Assembly: GCA_905182995.1 (NCBI GenBank)
Contig: CAJJDP010000126.1
Location: 187,762 to 251,761, forward strand
Reading direction: 5' to 3'
Origin: Paramecium octaurelia
Taxonomy: Eukaryota > Ciliophora > Oligohymenophorea > Peniculida > Parameciidae
DNA length: 64,000 bases
Shown: positions 49,701 to 60,005 of the stretch, piece after piece
Position numbering within the stretch: position 1 is the stretch's first letter
Layout of the letters: each line of letters begins with the position of its first letter
Made by a program: the position numbers and the translations under genes
Notes under the pieces: generated by a model
What the model saw: the letters and a program-made list of their open reading frames with translations, nothing else
What the model was told of the DNA's origin: nothing
The model's database searches: none

Positions 49701-50682
49701 CTTATTTTTTTTGTTTTTACCAACGTCGATAGAATTATTAAGAAAACTTGACTTCTGAAAATTATTCTACCTAAACTTATTTGGCAACATTCCTTTATTC
49801 TTGATATTATTCTTCCTCCTATTTTAATTGCACTTCATAAAGCTTCATAAACTTTTAATATTTTTCATATGAAGTTTCTTCAGCAGTCTTGCTTTCAGTA
49901 TGTTAAGACTATTATGAATTAATTCTTGATGGTTAATCTTTTTAGTGTGGTAATAGTTTAGCATCTTCTGATAAATTTTTATGGTTATCATTTTCATTCT
50001 TCCTTTCTTTATCTTATTTTTCCTCTTTATGACCATCTTTGTTATTGGATTATTAATTCTAATTTTCATTATGATCCTTATTCTATTTCTTGTCATCCTA
50101 TTTCTTGTCCTCCTATTTCTTTGTCTTCTTCTATGGTTTAACATAATCCCCCAATGTGAGAAAGGACAACAAAAAGGAATCCCTTTCTTTTTTTAAATAT
50201 GACTTAGAGACTTCATCTGTAATAACTGTAATAAACTTATCAAAAACCTTTTCTGCTTCCAAAAAAGTTACCTCACCTGCAGGAGCATCCTCATCATCTG
50301 GATTCGGAAAAACAATTACAAGATCACCAATATTGCAATCTTCATAAATATGTTTCATTTCTTCAAACTCATTTGGATTTAAAAACTCATCTTAATATTT
50401 CTCTGATTCCTCTGTATCGTCACTACTCAGCAATTTCTTTTTGTTTTTTAAAAATCGCTTAACATCAATTTGATTTGTAAAAAATCCCAATATCTCTCTT
50501 AAGGATTACTCTTTTAAAGTTTAGATTTGCTGCTACCTGATTTTTTTTTAACTCAGAGTTTATGCTTTCTTCAGTTTTGATTTCTATTCCAATTCCAATT
50601 ACTCTTCATGAGCCTAAAGAACCTCAGCTAATGACTATCTAGATGTCCTTGAATTTCTTGAACCTGAATTGTTCAATTCCAT
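46798..50682 (-). CDS. Anoctamin (TMEM16) family membrane protein, copy 2
   Basis: ATG 50682 (MELNNSGSRNSRTSRQS), TGA 46800-46798. Introns of 25 nt (near 47,680-47,704), 28 nt (near 47,450-47,480) and 28 nt (46924-46897) sit at positions matching the introns of copy 1; spliced length gives 1,267 residues. The cytosolic extension shares blocks with copy 1 (SLREILGFFTNQ, DEFLNPNEFEE, NSPPKDFLTLVR, EMGFADLFSLEPVD). The middle has a low-complexity Lys/Glu/Asn insert. The membrane part shows LWGRLNITPVAPYTEYF, IRDYFGEKIALYFDFLSYY, DYMELAIQFSYLSLFGLAF and then QNVVKLQVDKFNF, where copy 1 has NIIEIQVD. So the glutamate of that helix, a calcium ligand in the family, is a lysine here while the aspartate remains. 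Function as channel or scramblase, and its calcium dependence, are therefore uncertain. Confidence 0.85.
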
Positions 50683-51608
50683 TTTATCTTTATAATTTAT
50701 TTATAAAAATGCTGTAAGAATAATAAGAGATCTGTCCTATCGAGTAATTTAACAAATTCTATTTAGCTAGATACTTTAAGGGCCTCTAAAATTCCTTTGC
50801 AGAACTCATCGAAGTTGCAAAGTCCAACTCAAGCAATCATACTATAGACCTCAGACCTTATAAATCTCCAACACTGCATTCTATCTTATAAAAAGTTGAA
50901 CAATTAGTATCAAATAACAATAAAGGAATAGAACGAAAATGAAATTCCAGATTAAAAACCTTCTGATAATTTAGAGCTCAAGAAAAACCAACTCCTAGAA
51001 TATCAGAATCATGCAGAGTTGATTACTACTAATTTCTATACTCAATCTGTCATTGCAGCCATGTAAGTCAGAAAAGTAAAGAATGAAGCCATCAATTGTG
51101 CGTACATTCATGCCTTATAAGGATTCCCCTCACTCAAATAGGAATAAGACAAATTAAAGAAATGCAAATTGCAATCCTTTCAATTGGCGTAATTTTACAA
51201 GCTTATCATAGGTAAGAATAGGAATTTCGATTCCTCAAATCCATATAGCCAAATGTTTATTAGCTACACAAAATCAAATAGATATCTAATCATATCGAAG
51301 ATAGATTTATGATTCATTTCACTATTTATCATCCATTCACTAATAAGAAGATGTAAATCATCATAGCTACCAACGATGCAACTCTCGAATAGGTGATCTA
51401 GGAAATAGATTGTCCTGTTGAATCCACAGAGAAAATGTTTTATCAAGATGAATTATAAATATTTGATCCTCCATCAATCAGCATCGGAAAAAAACAAGAT
51501 GTCATAGGTCAACTTACATTTGTGTTGTGTAAACAATATACATATACTCATTTAAATTAATGCAAACATAGAATATATATCAATGAAATACGTTCATTGA
51601 CTTAAGAT
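50191..51608. repeat. Direct duplicate, copy A, left of the single N at 51609
   Basis: A 1,418-nt block that appears identical to 51610-53027 (offset 1,419), containing the N-terminal coding part of anoctamin copy 2 and most of the SNAPc3 gene. It ends at the N. Same type of artefact as at 43719. Confidence 0.9.
50709..51608 (+). pseudogene. Duplicate 5' part of the SNAPc subunit 3 gene, cut at the N
   Basis: Identical to the first 900 nt of the gene at 52128. It lacks the zinc-binding C-terminus because the sequence stops at the N at 51609. Almost certainly an assembly copy, not a second gene. Confidence 0.8.
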
Positions 51609-51609
51609 N
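51609..51609. other. Single ambiguous base N (contig join)
   Basis: Lies between two identical 1,418-nt copies and cuts two genes; marks a scaffold join. Confidence 0.9.
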
Positions 51610-52101
51610 TTTTAAATATGACTTAGAGACTTCATCTGTAATAACTGTAATAAACTTATCAAAAACCTTTTCTGCTTCCAAAAAAGTTACCTCACCTGCA
51701 GGAGCATCCTCATCATCTGGATTCGGAAAAACAATTACAAGATCACCAATATTGCAATCTTCATAAATATGTTTCATTTCTTCAAACTCATTTGGATTTA
51801 AAAACTCATCTTAATATTTCTCTGATTCCTCTGTATCGTCACTACTCAGCAATTTCTTTTTGTTTTTTAAAAATCGCTTAACATCAATTTGATTTGTAAA
51901 AAATCCCAATATCTCTCTTAAGGATTACTCTTTTAAAGTTTAGATTTGCTGCTACCTGATTTTTTTTTAACTCAGAGTTTATGCTTTCTTCAGTTTTGAT
52001 TTCTATTCCAATTCCAATTACTCTTCATGAGCCTAAAGAACCTCAGCTAATGACTATCTAGATGTCCTTGAATTTCTTGAACCTGAATTGTTCAATTCCA
52101 T
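51610..52101 (-). pseudogene. Duplicate N-terminal fragment of anoctamin copy 2
   Basis: Identical to 50191-50682. Begins with the same ATG (at 52101) and runs into the N. Interpreted as an assembly duplicate. Confidence 0.8.
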
Positions 52102-53027
52102 TTTATCTTTATAATTTATTTATAAAAATGCTGTAAGAATAATAAGAGATCTGTCCTATCGAGTAATTTAACAAATTCTATTTAGCTAGATACTTTAAGG
52201 GCCTCTAAAATTCCTTTGCAGAACTCATCGAAGTTGCAAAGTCCAACTCAAGCAATCATACTATAGACCTCAGACCTTATAAATCTCCAACACTGCATTC
52301 TATCTTATAAAAAGTTGAACAATTAGTATCAAATAACAATAAAGGAATAGAACGAAAATGAAATTCCAGATTAAAAACCTTCTGATAATTTAGAGCTCAA
52401 GAAAAACCAACTCCTAGAATATCAGAATCATGCAGAGTTGATTACTACTAATTTCTATACTCAATCTGTCATTGCAGCCATGTAAGTCAGAAAAGTAAAG
52501 AATGAAGCCATCAATTGTGCGTACATTCATGCCTTATAAGGATTCCCCTCACTCAAATAGGAATAAGACAAATTAAAGAAATGCAAATTGCAATCCTTTC
52601 AATTGGCGTAATTTTACAAGCTTATCATAGGTAAGAATAGGAATTTCGATTCCTCAAATCCATATAGCCAAATGTTTATTAGCTACACAAAATCAAATAG
52701 ATATCTAATCATATCGAAGATAGATTTATGATTCATTTCACTATTTATCATCCATTCACTAATAAGAAGATGTAAATCATCATAGCTACCAACGATGCAA
52801 CTCTCGAATAGGTGATCTAGGAAATAGATTGTCCTGTTGAATCCACAGAGAAAATGTTTTATCAAGATGAATTATAAATATTTGATCCTCCATCAATCAG
52901 CATCGGAAAAAAACAAGATGTCATAGGTCAACTTACATTTGTGTTGTGTAAACAATATACATATACTCATTTAAATTAATGCAAACATAGAATATATATC
53001 AATGAAATACGTTCATTGACTTAAGAT
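51610..53027. repeat. Direct duplicate, copy B, right of the single N at 51609
   Basis: Copy of 50191-51608. It carries the complete junction to the 3' end of the SNAPc3 gene on its right, whereas copy A carries the complete junction to anoctamin copy 2 on its left; merging them gives both genes whole. Confidence 0.9.
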
Positions 53028-53234
53028 GAAGAACTTAATTCCCCTTATGCCAGGACAATCTTTAAAGCACCACTAAAAATCAGAGGATGCGATGGTTGTG
53101 GAAGATCCGCTTAATTATTTAGGATTTCCGATACATTGATACCAGGTTCATCTCCTGTCTTTTTATGTAAATTTTGTAATGACAATTTACATTCAAATGA
53201 TTAGGAAAAAGGTCTGTAATATTTTTGCGATTGA
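52128..53234 (+). CDS. SNAPc subunit 3 (SNAP50-like), snRNA gene transcription factor
   Basis: ATG 52128, TGA 53232-53234; introns of 19 nt and 23 nt (52608-52630) give 354 residues. The middle reads FMIHFTIYHPFTNKKMQIII followed by DATLEQVIQEIDCPV, matching the ubiquitin-like part of SNAPC3. Next is YTYTHLNQCKHRIYINEIRS, parallel to the QGDCEHVI segment of the family, and the zinc-binding end has CDGCGRSAQLF and FLCKFCNDNLH, the C-x2-C ... C-x2-C pattern of SNAP50. SNAPc binds the proximal sequence element of snRNA genes and serves RNA polymerases II and III. In ciliates it should control U snRNA and related small RNA genes. The start lies only 26 nt from the divergent anoctamin start, once the assembly duplicate is removed. 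Confidence 0.87.
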
Positions 53235-53438
53235 TGACAATACCACCACATAATTGATTAAATAATAAATATATATTGCAAAATTAATTCAAATCATAAC
53301 TTGTGTCTTTCTTTTTACATGATCTTTTATGTGAGTAGAAAAATATAGAATTGAATAGAATATATTATAATAGTAAAGCCTCTAATCTTAGAGAAACTAA
53401 ATTATTAATATTTTGATTTATGTATTCATATAAATATC
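53235..53438. other. Convergent intergenic spacer
   Basis: About 200 nt of very AT-rich sequence between the SNAPc3 and CNOT11 stop codons; nothing else seen. Confidence 0.4.
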
Positions 53439-54486
53439 TCATTATTCTTGTACTGCATTTTTTATAGTCTTAAATAATTGAGTTGCTTCTAGAATGGATG
53501 AAAATTCTAAGCAGAACCCTTGCAATTCTACATAAATCTTTTTTGGATCAAATGTCTTTTATTTAATCAATGTACGGATAAACACTGATACCAATCTCAC
53601 TTATCTAGTCAATTGTTATGGTTAATTCTATATAATCAATTAAAATCTTACGATTTTGTATTCTTCACAATTTACTATGCACTTAGCTATGAACCTATTA
53701 AGAAACTAGTCTGGTAGACTTATGCTCTTTGATAATTAGTTCACTAATTCTAAGGTCTGAATACTAATCTTAATCTAAATTAAATAGTCTAGATATCTAA
53801 GAAAATCATTTTTAAATATACTCGTTAGCATTTACTCCCAATTGATATAATTTTGTTATGAGATCACTCACTAATTATGGATTCTACTCAACCAAAAGTT
53901 TGAATTGATTCCAATCAATCTTATATTCTGGTTTGAATAGACTAACAATAAGTTGATGATCTCCCTGCTACAGTTTTGTACATTAAGCTTAATACAATAT
54001 ATGGCGAAATCTCATCAATGGAGTAATGGAGTAGTCCCAAACAGTTTGATGAGTCAGATCCAATTGAATATAATCGAAGCTTTAATGATTAAATATGATG
54101 GGGATTGGTCTCATGAATTCACAAGAAAACTCTATTTTATTCTAGTTTAATAAATCTGTTTATCTTAGTATTTGCTCTAATGATTACCCATACTCTATCA
54201 TAATGAAATTTGAATACATATTTGATATTATTGATTATGTTCAATTCTAGTTGGTTGATGCATAGATCAGATAAGCACATATTCTAATCTTATTGTCGAA
54301 TATTGTATAGAAATTGCAATCGAATATGAGGTGCTTGTTTCTATAATTTCAATTTCAAATTACTTGATCTAATAAACTATAAATCATTTAGTTGAGCATT
54401 TCATTTTTGAATTGATCCTTGATCACCTTATAATTCTCATCCAAAGTCTTGCTGATTTCAACAGGGATTTTAGCTATTCCTTGCAT
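53439..54486 (-). CDS. CNOT11: CCR4-NOT complex subunit 11 (CNOT11)
   Basis: ATG 54486, TGA 53441-53439. Introns of 23, 32, 23, 25 and 24 nt are needed to hold one frame; spliced length is 921 nt, 306 residues. The C-terminal half matches the CNOT11 (C2orf29) domain: LLVEQNPQLVSDLITKLY, ANEYLDYLIQIKISIQTLEL, VNQLSKSISLPDQFLNRFI, AKCIVNCEEYKI, and the last helices KIYVELQGFCLEFSSILEA. The human protein has VNRLTTAVDLPPEF and SNCISTCEQIKD at the equivalent places. The N-terminal half is less conserved and shorter than in animals. CNOT11 with CNOT10 forms a module of the CCR4-NOT deadenylase that controls mRNA turnover. Confidence 0.87.
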
Positions 54487-54671
54487 ACTGGATAATTGAA
54501 TAATTTAATATAATGATTTTAACTAATTTCTTCTATCATATATACACGTTCATTAGATAATAGAAATGAGTCTAGCCATCTCAAATTAAATAGATAATGT
54601 TCATTATTTGTGTGTATGTTAAAATTATTTAATCTTATGATGATACATATTGATATTTTTTATATTAACGG

Positions 54672-56863
54672 ATGAAGGAACATAAGGATGGAATTTATTA
54701 AGGAGGATTAAATGCAAAGTAACAAAAACATGGGCTTGGAGTATACTTATGGGATGTTGGTTCTGCTTATTATGGAGAGTGGAAAAACGATTTGATTGAT
54801 GGATAGGGAATCTTGTTCTTAGGTGGGTAGATCATCATCTAAGGTGGTTTCAAGAGGGGAGTTGCCCATGGATAAATTGTGATAAAGGTAGGCACACGAG
54901 TGTTTTATAGTTAATTCGACAAAGGAGAGGCTATATTCATTTAGGAAGGAGAAAGAAAGATCACAATACAATCATCTAGTGCTCAGATAACCCATGACTG
55001 CACACAAGAGGCTGATCGCATATTACAGGGAATAAGTAAACTGCAGCAAGGTGACTTACAAATATAGTTATTTAATCATTGTATCTACTACGGAAATGTA
55101 GGGAAGGCAAATTTGCCAAATGGTTTGGGAATAGAGATTTCAAATTTATTCTATCAATGCGGGTAGTTTGTGGAAGGAAAACTAAATGGATTGGGTCGAT
55201 TAGATTAACAAGATGAGATCTATTAAGGTTAGTTCCAATAAGGCGTATATCATGGGAATGGGTTAATGATATTTCAAGATCAGCGAATTTAATGGGTGAA
55301 AGGCAAATATAATCAGGGACAGTTGGTGGAAATCAAGAGCAGCGGCTATTTGGATTAAATGGAAACTCCGCAAGAATTAGTGTGTAATTCATCATTATAT
55401 CTTTGATAGTTAATTTCTCTAAGAAAACTAATTAGTAATACATTATAACTCCAATATCCAAGGAGATAATATTGGGATACATAAGGTTGTTTGAGGTGAT
55501 GCAATTCGTTAGACTACGGGTAAATACATTATCTGAAATCAAATCCTAATAATACCCATCTTTAAGAAAATACAGTACCAAAACAAATACTCTAAGCAAA
55601 TCAGTCGAGGAAATCAGGAAATTATAAAGTTAATTTAATACGAGAAATCTCGATTAACAACATTAGATCTATGAGTTCATATTGGATTAACATGATGAGA
55701 ATTAGACTCAAAGGAAAACCGATACTTAGTAATCAAGAACCAAAACTTAACCTACTGAAGATTTTTTTGAAAACAAGATATCATTTGGCTTACTAGAGAT
55801 TCCAAGTCTAAAGAATTCCAGAAAAACAGCAGCTTTCCAAGAGGAATAACAATAATACATGAAGAGGAATAGTGATTATAATTAGAAAAGATCATTATCT
55901 TAAAATGAAGTTAAGTCAATCTAATAATAGTAATAATAATAATAACAATAATAACAATAATAATATTAGTAATAATAACAATAATAAACTAATGATCGCA
56001 TGTTAACGTTAAAAAATATTTTGGAAGCATAAAAATAAAAATATCATTCTGATTCTAAATAAAAGAAGACAGTATTTGCTGATATCTAATCTACAACTGC
56101 ATAGAGAACTAAATCAATTATACAATAAAATAATAAAAATCTTCAATGTTTGAGCGAAGTTGTTTAAAAAGAGTTAAATAGATCTCCACCTAGTGAAGAA
56201 AGAAGATCTACTATCAAGCCTATTTATGTTTAGAATGAAGAAAATGAATAACAATAATTAAGTTCACAAAAAACCCTGCCAAGCAAATTCAATGTAGATT
56301 ATAATACTGCTTATAATGATCACAAAAATAAGATTCACAGTTTGCTTAACAAATTCAATAGCATAAAAATTAAACCAAACATAAAATAAGAATAATAAAA
56401 CTAAGGATTCTCAACCAAATCACTAAGTTCAAAGTAATCTATACAAAAAGTACATGATGGAAATGATGTACCATTGGGAAACATATAAAACTACATCTCC
56501 TTAGTTTCTCATTAAAATAATGTTATTGAAAAGAATCTGCAAACTTCATTTGAAAAATAATAATAAAAAAAAATGGATGACTCAAACTACCATTCATGTA
56601 ATGGTAATTGCACTCAAATTCAATCAGAAGATCCAAATACTAAGTATATCTAAGAAATTAGATAAGAATTGGCAGAATAAAAATAAATGCTAACTTAACT
56701 GTTCTAATCTCTTTAATAGAAACAACCACAAGTTAATAAATAATATGTTAAGAGATTACCTAATACTCCTCAAAGGAATATTCAAATGCAATAACAACCA
56801 AAATAAGTTTATGTTTATCCAACATTCACACTTGTTAAATCAGTCTCTCCAGTGAGACTTTGA
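54672..56863 (+). CDS. MORN-repeat protein with a polyglutamine tract, 721 residues
   Basis: ATG 54672, TGA 56861-56863, one 26-nt intron at 55384-55409; 722 codons. The N-terminal 240 residues hold MORN-type repeats (YYGEWKNDLIDGQGILF, YYGNVGKANLPNGLGIEI, YQGQFQQGVYHGNGLMI). MORN repeats bind membranes or act as cortical scaffolds and are common in ciliate cortex and cilia proteins. The remaining 480 residues are disordered and extremely Gln/Asn/Ser/Lys-rich. At about 55,921-55,987 there are 13 glutamines, a tyrosine and seven more glutamines, written mostly with TAA and TAG. A Cys/His patch NYHSCNGNCTQIQ occurs near the end. The 23-nt GTAGG...TATAG stretch at about 54,889 must be kept as coding because the frame needs it. 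Confidence 0.8.
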
Positions 56864-56929
56864 AAATTTGATCATCACTTCCATTTATAAAAATAATAAT
56901 TATTATTCTACTTTTATTAATTTTATTAA
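56864..56929. promoter_or_regulatory. 66-nt spacer upstream of the SHIPPO-repeat gene
   Basis: Short AT-rich gap between two same-strand genes; it must contain the 3' end signals of one and the promoter of the other. Confidence 0.35.
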
Positions 56930-57902
56930 ATGTCAATCACAGCCTCTACCTGTCAATAAATTAATCAATCGCCTCTCAATCTGAGTACTGCTAAATAACT
57001 GTGGTCTTTCCCTAAAAGCAGTCGCTTTGGCAAGTTAGAAAATCCAAATAAGTAACCGTGCGTTTCATAATTAGTTGCGCAGTGGCATTTTATGATCTCC
57101 CAGACCAAAAGCAAAAAAGAGCTGCAGGGGTAGGCTATTCAACCAAGTACAGCAACATTATTTACATTTCTAGATATGATTTCACAAAAAATGGACCAAA
57201 CACTCCAGCACCTGATACCTACAAGATAGTGGGGGAAATAGATTTTAATAAAACTAAAAATAGAGGCTATCCCTTTGGAGTGAGTCGTGATGTAATATTA
57301 TATTGTTATTTCTAGAAAATGTGGTAAACTGGGATTATGGGGGGATTGAATAAAGTAACTCCAGGTCCAGGAAAGTATGAGAGTCAGTCTACCCTCAGTT
57401 AAACAAGATATACGATGCGTCCAAAAAATTAATAAGATATCATGATTCTTACCAAAAATGTTCCAGGTTTTCATGTTTGAATATTAGTAGGACCTGGAGC
57501 TTATAACTCTGTCTAAGGAATAGATTCGAAAGGAAGATATCCAATTTCTAAATTTTCCAATAGTTGTGCTACTCTTTTTAATCCTCCCCGATCTAAGAGA
57601 TTTGACAATAAATAATGTAAATTATTAATTCTATTAATTTTAGATAGCAGTGATGTTCCAGGACCTGGAAATTATAAATTAGATAATATTGGCATATAAA
57701 AGGTAATCTTTTAATCTAAACTTTAAAGACTGGATTTTATCCAACTTCTAATTTACATTCTAGTAAATGTAGAAGTTTTCCCCATGATATCAGGAAAACT
57801 TATTCAGTTTCCAGTATGCAAACTCCGGGACCTGGTCAGTATAGACTTCCTTCAGATTTTGGATATTACGAATCTAAATCGAAATCAATATCTAGAAGTT
57901 GA
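56930..57902 (+). CDS. SHIPPO / sperm-tail PG-rich repeat (STPG/ODF3-like) protein
   Basis: ATG 56930, TGA 57900-57902 with five introns of 23, 24, 21, 27 and 26 nt; 283 residues. The hallmark motif P-G-P-(G/A)-x-Y recurs: TPAPDTYKI, TPGPGKYES, VGPGAYNS, PGPGNYKL and TPGPGQYRL, spaced about 40-60 residues apart. SHIPPO proteins are microtubule-associated; ODF3 lies along sperm outer dense fibres and relatives are found as microtubule inner proteins of ciliary axonemes. A ciliary or cortical microtubule role is therefore likely in this organism. The 21-nt intron starting GTTTTC contains an in-frame TGA and so must be spliced. Confidence 0.85.
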
Positions 57903-57968
57903 TGATATAATTTAATTTTGAGCATTATTAAGTGAATTTTAGATTAATTTGAATATTAATTGTTGTTA

Positions 57969-59351
57969 TCACAAATTCTCGTCATCTAAATAGTTGGTTC
58001 TATACAGTTTCCTTTCAAAACTGTCCAACATACTGTTTACAATCTACAAATCATTTTGATCATTTTTATTTTACTCATTAGGGAAGTGGTTATTACATTT
58101 TATCTGTATTTTTTTTTTTGGGATCATCGATTACTTAGTCCTTGTGAGGTGAATCGAAGTTTCTTTTAATAAAGAACTATTGGCTTTGAGGGTTTTACTA
58201 AAATTACTCTCAGCTTGTTCAACTGCTTAAGCTAATAACAATCCTTTAAATTCTGTTCTATCAAGTGGATGCTTGTGAGAAAGTGTAGATACAGATTTTG
58301 ATTTTTGACTAAAATAAAAATAATGAAATACCTATTAACCAGAAAAATTGGGGTTGTTTAATTCTGATTAGGATTATTACGTTGTTCAATTTTGGCTGTT
58401 TATCCAGCATTGAAAGAAATGGAATTAAAATCCTAAAATAAAAATATAATGTTTTACACTTCCAACTGTATATGGTCTGCTTGTCTGATTGTATTATGCT
58501 GTATTGATAATTTAATTTTGCAATTATTGAATAGTTTGAGATTGCTATTAATGTTCCAATTATTATAAGGTAGACTCTATAACATCCTTAGGTTGTCTAC
58601 AATTGGTTTAAGCAGTGGCTACTCTTTACAAACTTAATCGGGAAGGGAGAATGCCACTTCTTTATTCCATTTCAAGATTAGTCATCCTTCTTAGAGTGCT
58701 TTATTATTTAATATGTTCCATGTTCTATAGTCTTAACTCCTCCTTGATTTATTCAATTTCCAAATCTTTTTAGATTTTCTCACTTATTGCTTTGACTCCT
58801 TGCTCTTCCATTTGCAGAATCTTTGGGTTGATCAGCAAATTAACATATTTTTAAGATTGTTAATTCAGTTTATTCCATAGATGGTCTGGTCGACCCAGTA
58901 ATGCTGTTCTTGAAAGGATTGGCTTTACAGCTATGGAATCTACCTGAACATCATTGCGCTGCGAACTTAAGTTTTGTAGACTACCTCTTTCTAATTTTCG
59001 TTATTGTAATCGCATGAGATCCTCATCTCTTGCCATATTATAGTATATTATTTTATTGCGTTGTAACTCTTATTTCTCTTTCTATTCCATCTCTTACAAT
59101 TTCTTAATTCTTTTTTCACCTTTGTCATGTTGATCTTTTAACTGTTTGAAAACTTTTGCATTCGATTTAGCTTGATGTGGATTATTCCAAATATGCGTAT
59201 TATCATTATAATAGTCATGGGTTTTTTTTTAATGTTCATTGATAGGAACTGTTTGATATCTACATTAACAAAGTCAATACTCTGGCAATTTAGTTTGCAA
59301 ATAATATTTATCAATCTCTTTTTTTGGATAAGCTGGATGATTAGTTATCAT
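57969..59351 (-). CDS. Helical protein of 437 residues, unidentified
   Basis: ATG 59351 (MITNHPAYPKKEIDKYYL), TGA 57971-57969, introns of 21, 25 and 23 nt; 438 codons. The N-terminal part is a charged coiled coil (KGEKRIKKLQEMEQKEKQ, ARDEDLMRLQQRKLER) followed by helices rich in Gln and Leu, then a Ser/Thr/Asn-rich tail. The WNNPHQAKSNAKVFKQLKD segment is well formed but I do not recognise it. No signal peptide or membrane span. It lies next to the SHIPPO gene (convergent, 66 nt between stops), which is weak context for a cytoskeletal role. Confidence 0.75.
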
Positions 59352-60005
59352 TTATATTAATTAATCAAATTCCCTCTTTTTAAGAATCCTAAATAATTAC
59401 ACAACTTATTATGTGTGAACTTATTTTCATAATTAACTAAATAATAACGCTGTTAATTAAATTACAATTAAGATATAATAGCTAAATCTTTTTTGTCTTT
59501 AGTCTTTATAACATTAAGAACTATTAATTTTATTAAATTTTTATTAAATAATCCCACTTATATATAAATGAATCAACAAGCAACCAAACAGGACTTTTCG
59601 GGACTGGATGTTCAATTAACTTATTAAATCAAACTGTTGCAAGCTATTGAATATTGAAAGGTGAAAACTAAAAATAATAGTTTATACAGGATAACATTCT
59701 TTTCTATAGATTGGATTACTGTGAGTTATAAATACAAGTTAAATAATTTGATGCAATTTTGAAATATAAATAAAAATTGAGAATTAAAATTATGCGAAGA
59801 GTCTAATCGTCATGCTTTGGAAATCAGTATTTCAATTTGGTTTAATATTAAAATTAAAGTTCATTTACAAAAAGATAACTTAAACTATTGCTCTGTGCTT
59901 TATCATTTTTATAATTTCTATTACTCAACCTAACACTTGCTTATTGAAACTTCAGAAGTGATAGTCTATTATGATAAATTTTGATGTTATATAATGCAAT
60001 ATTTT
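59352..60005. other. Intergenic region, nothing secure
   Basis: About 650 nt of AT-rich DNA. A 29-codon frame begins at ATG 59569 (MNQQATKQDFSGLDV) but ends after QLLAIEY-like sequence and has no convincing continuation. No RNA gene recognised. Confidence 0.35.

Noticed and set aside
49981-50196. Forward hydrophobic frame resembling a membrane protein
   Set aside because: It is the antisense of a Lys/Asn/Glu-rich low-complexity part of anoctamin copy 2, which produces artificial Leu/Ile/Phe runs.
54889-54911. 23-nt GTAGG...TATAG intron in the MORN gene
   Set aside because: Removing it shifts the frame to an early TGA, whereas keeping it preserves the MORN reading.
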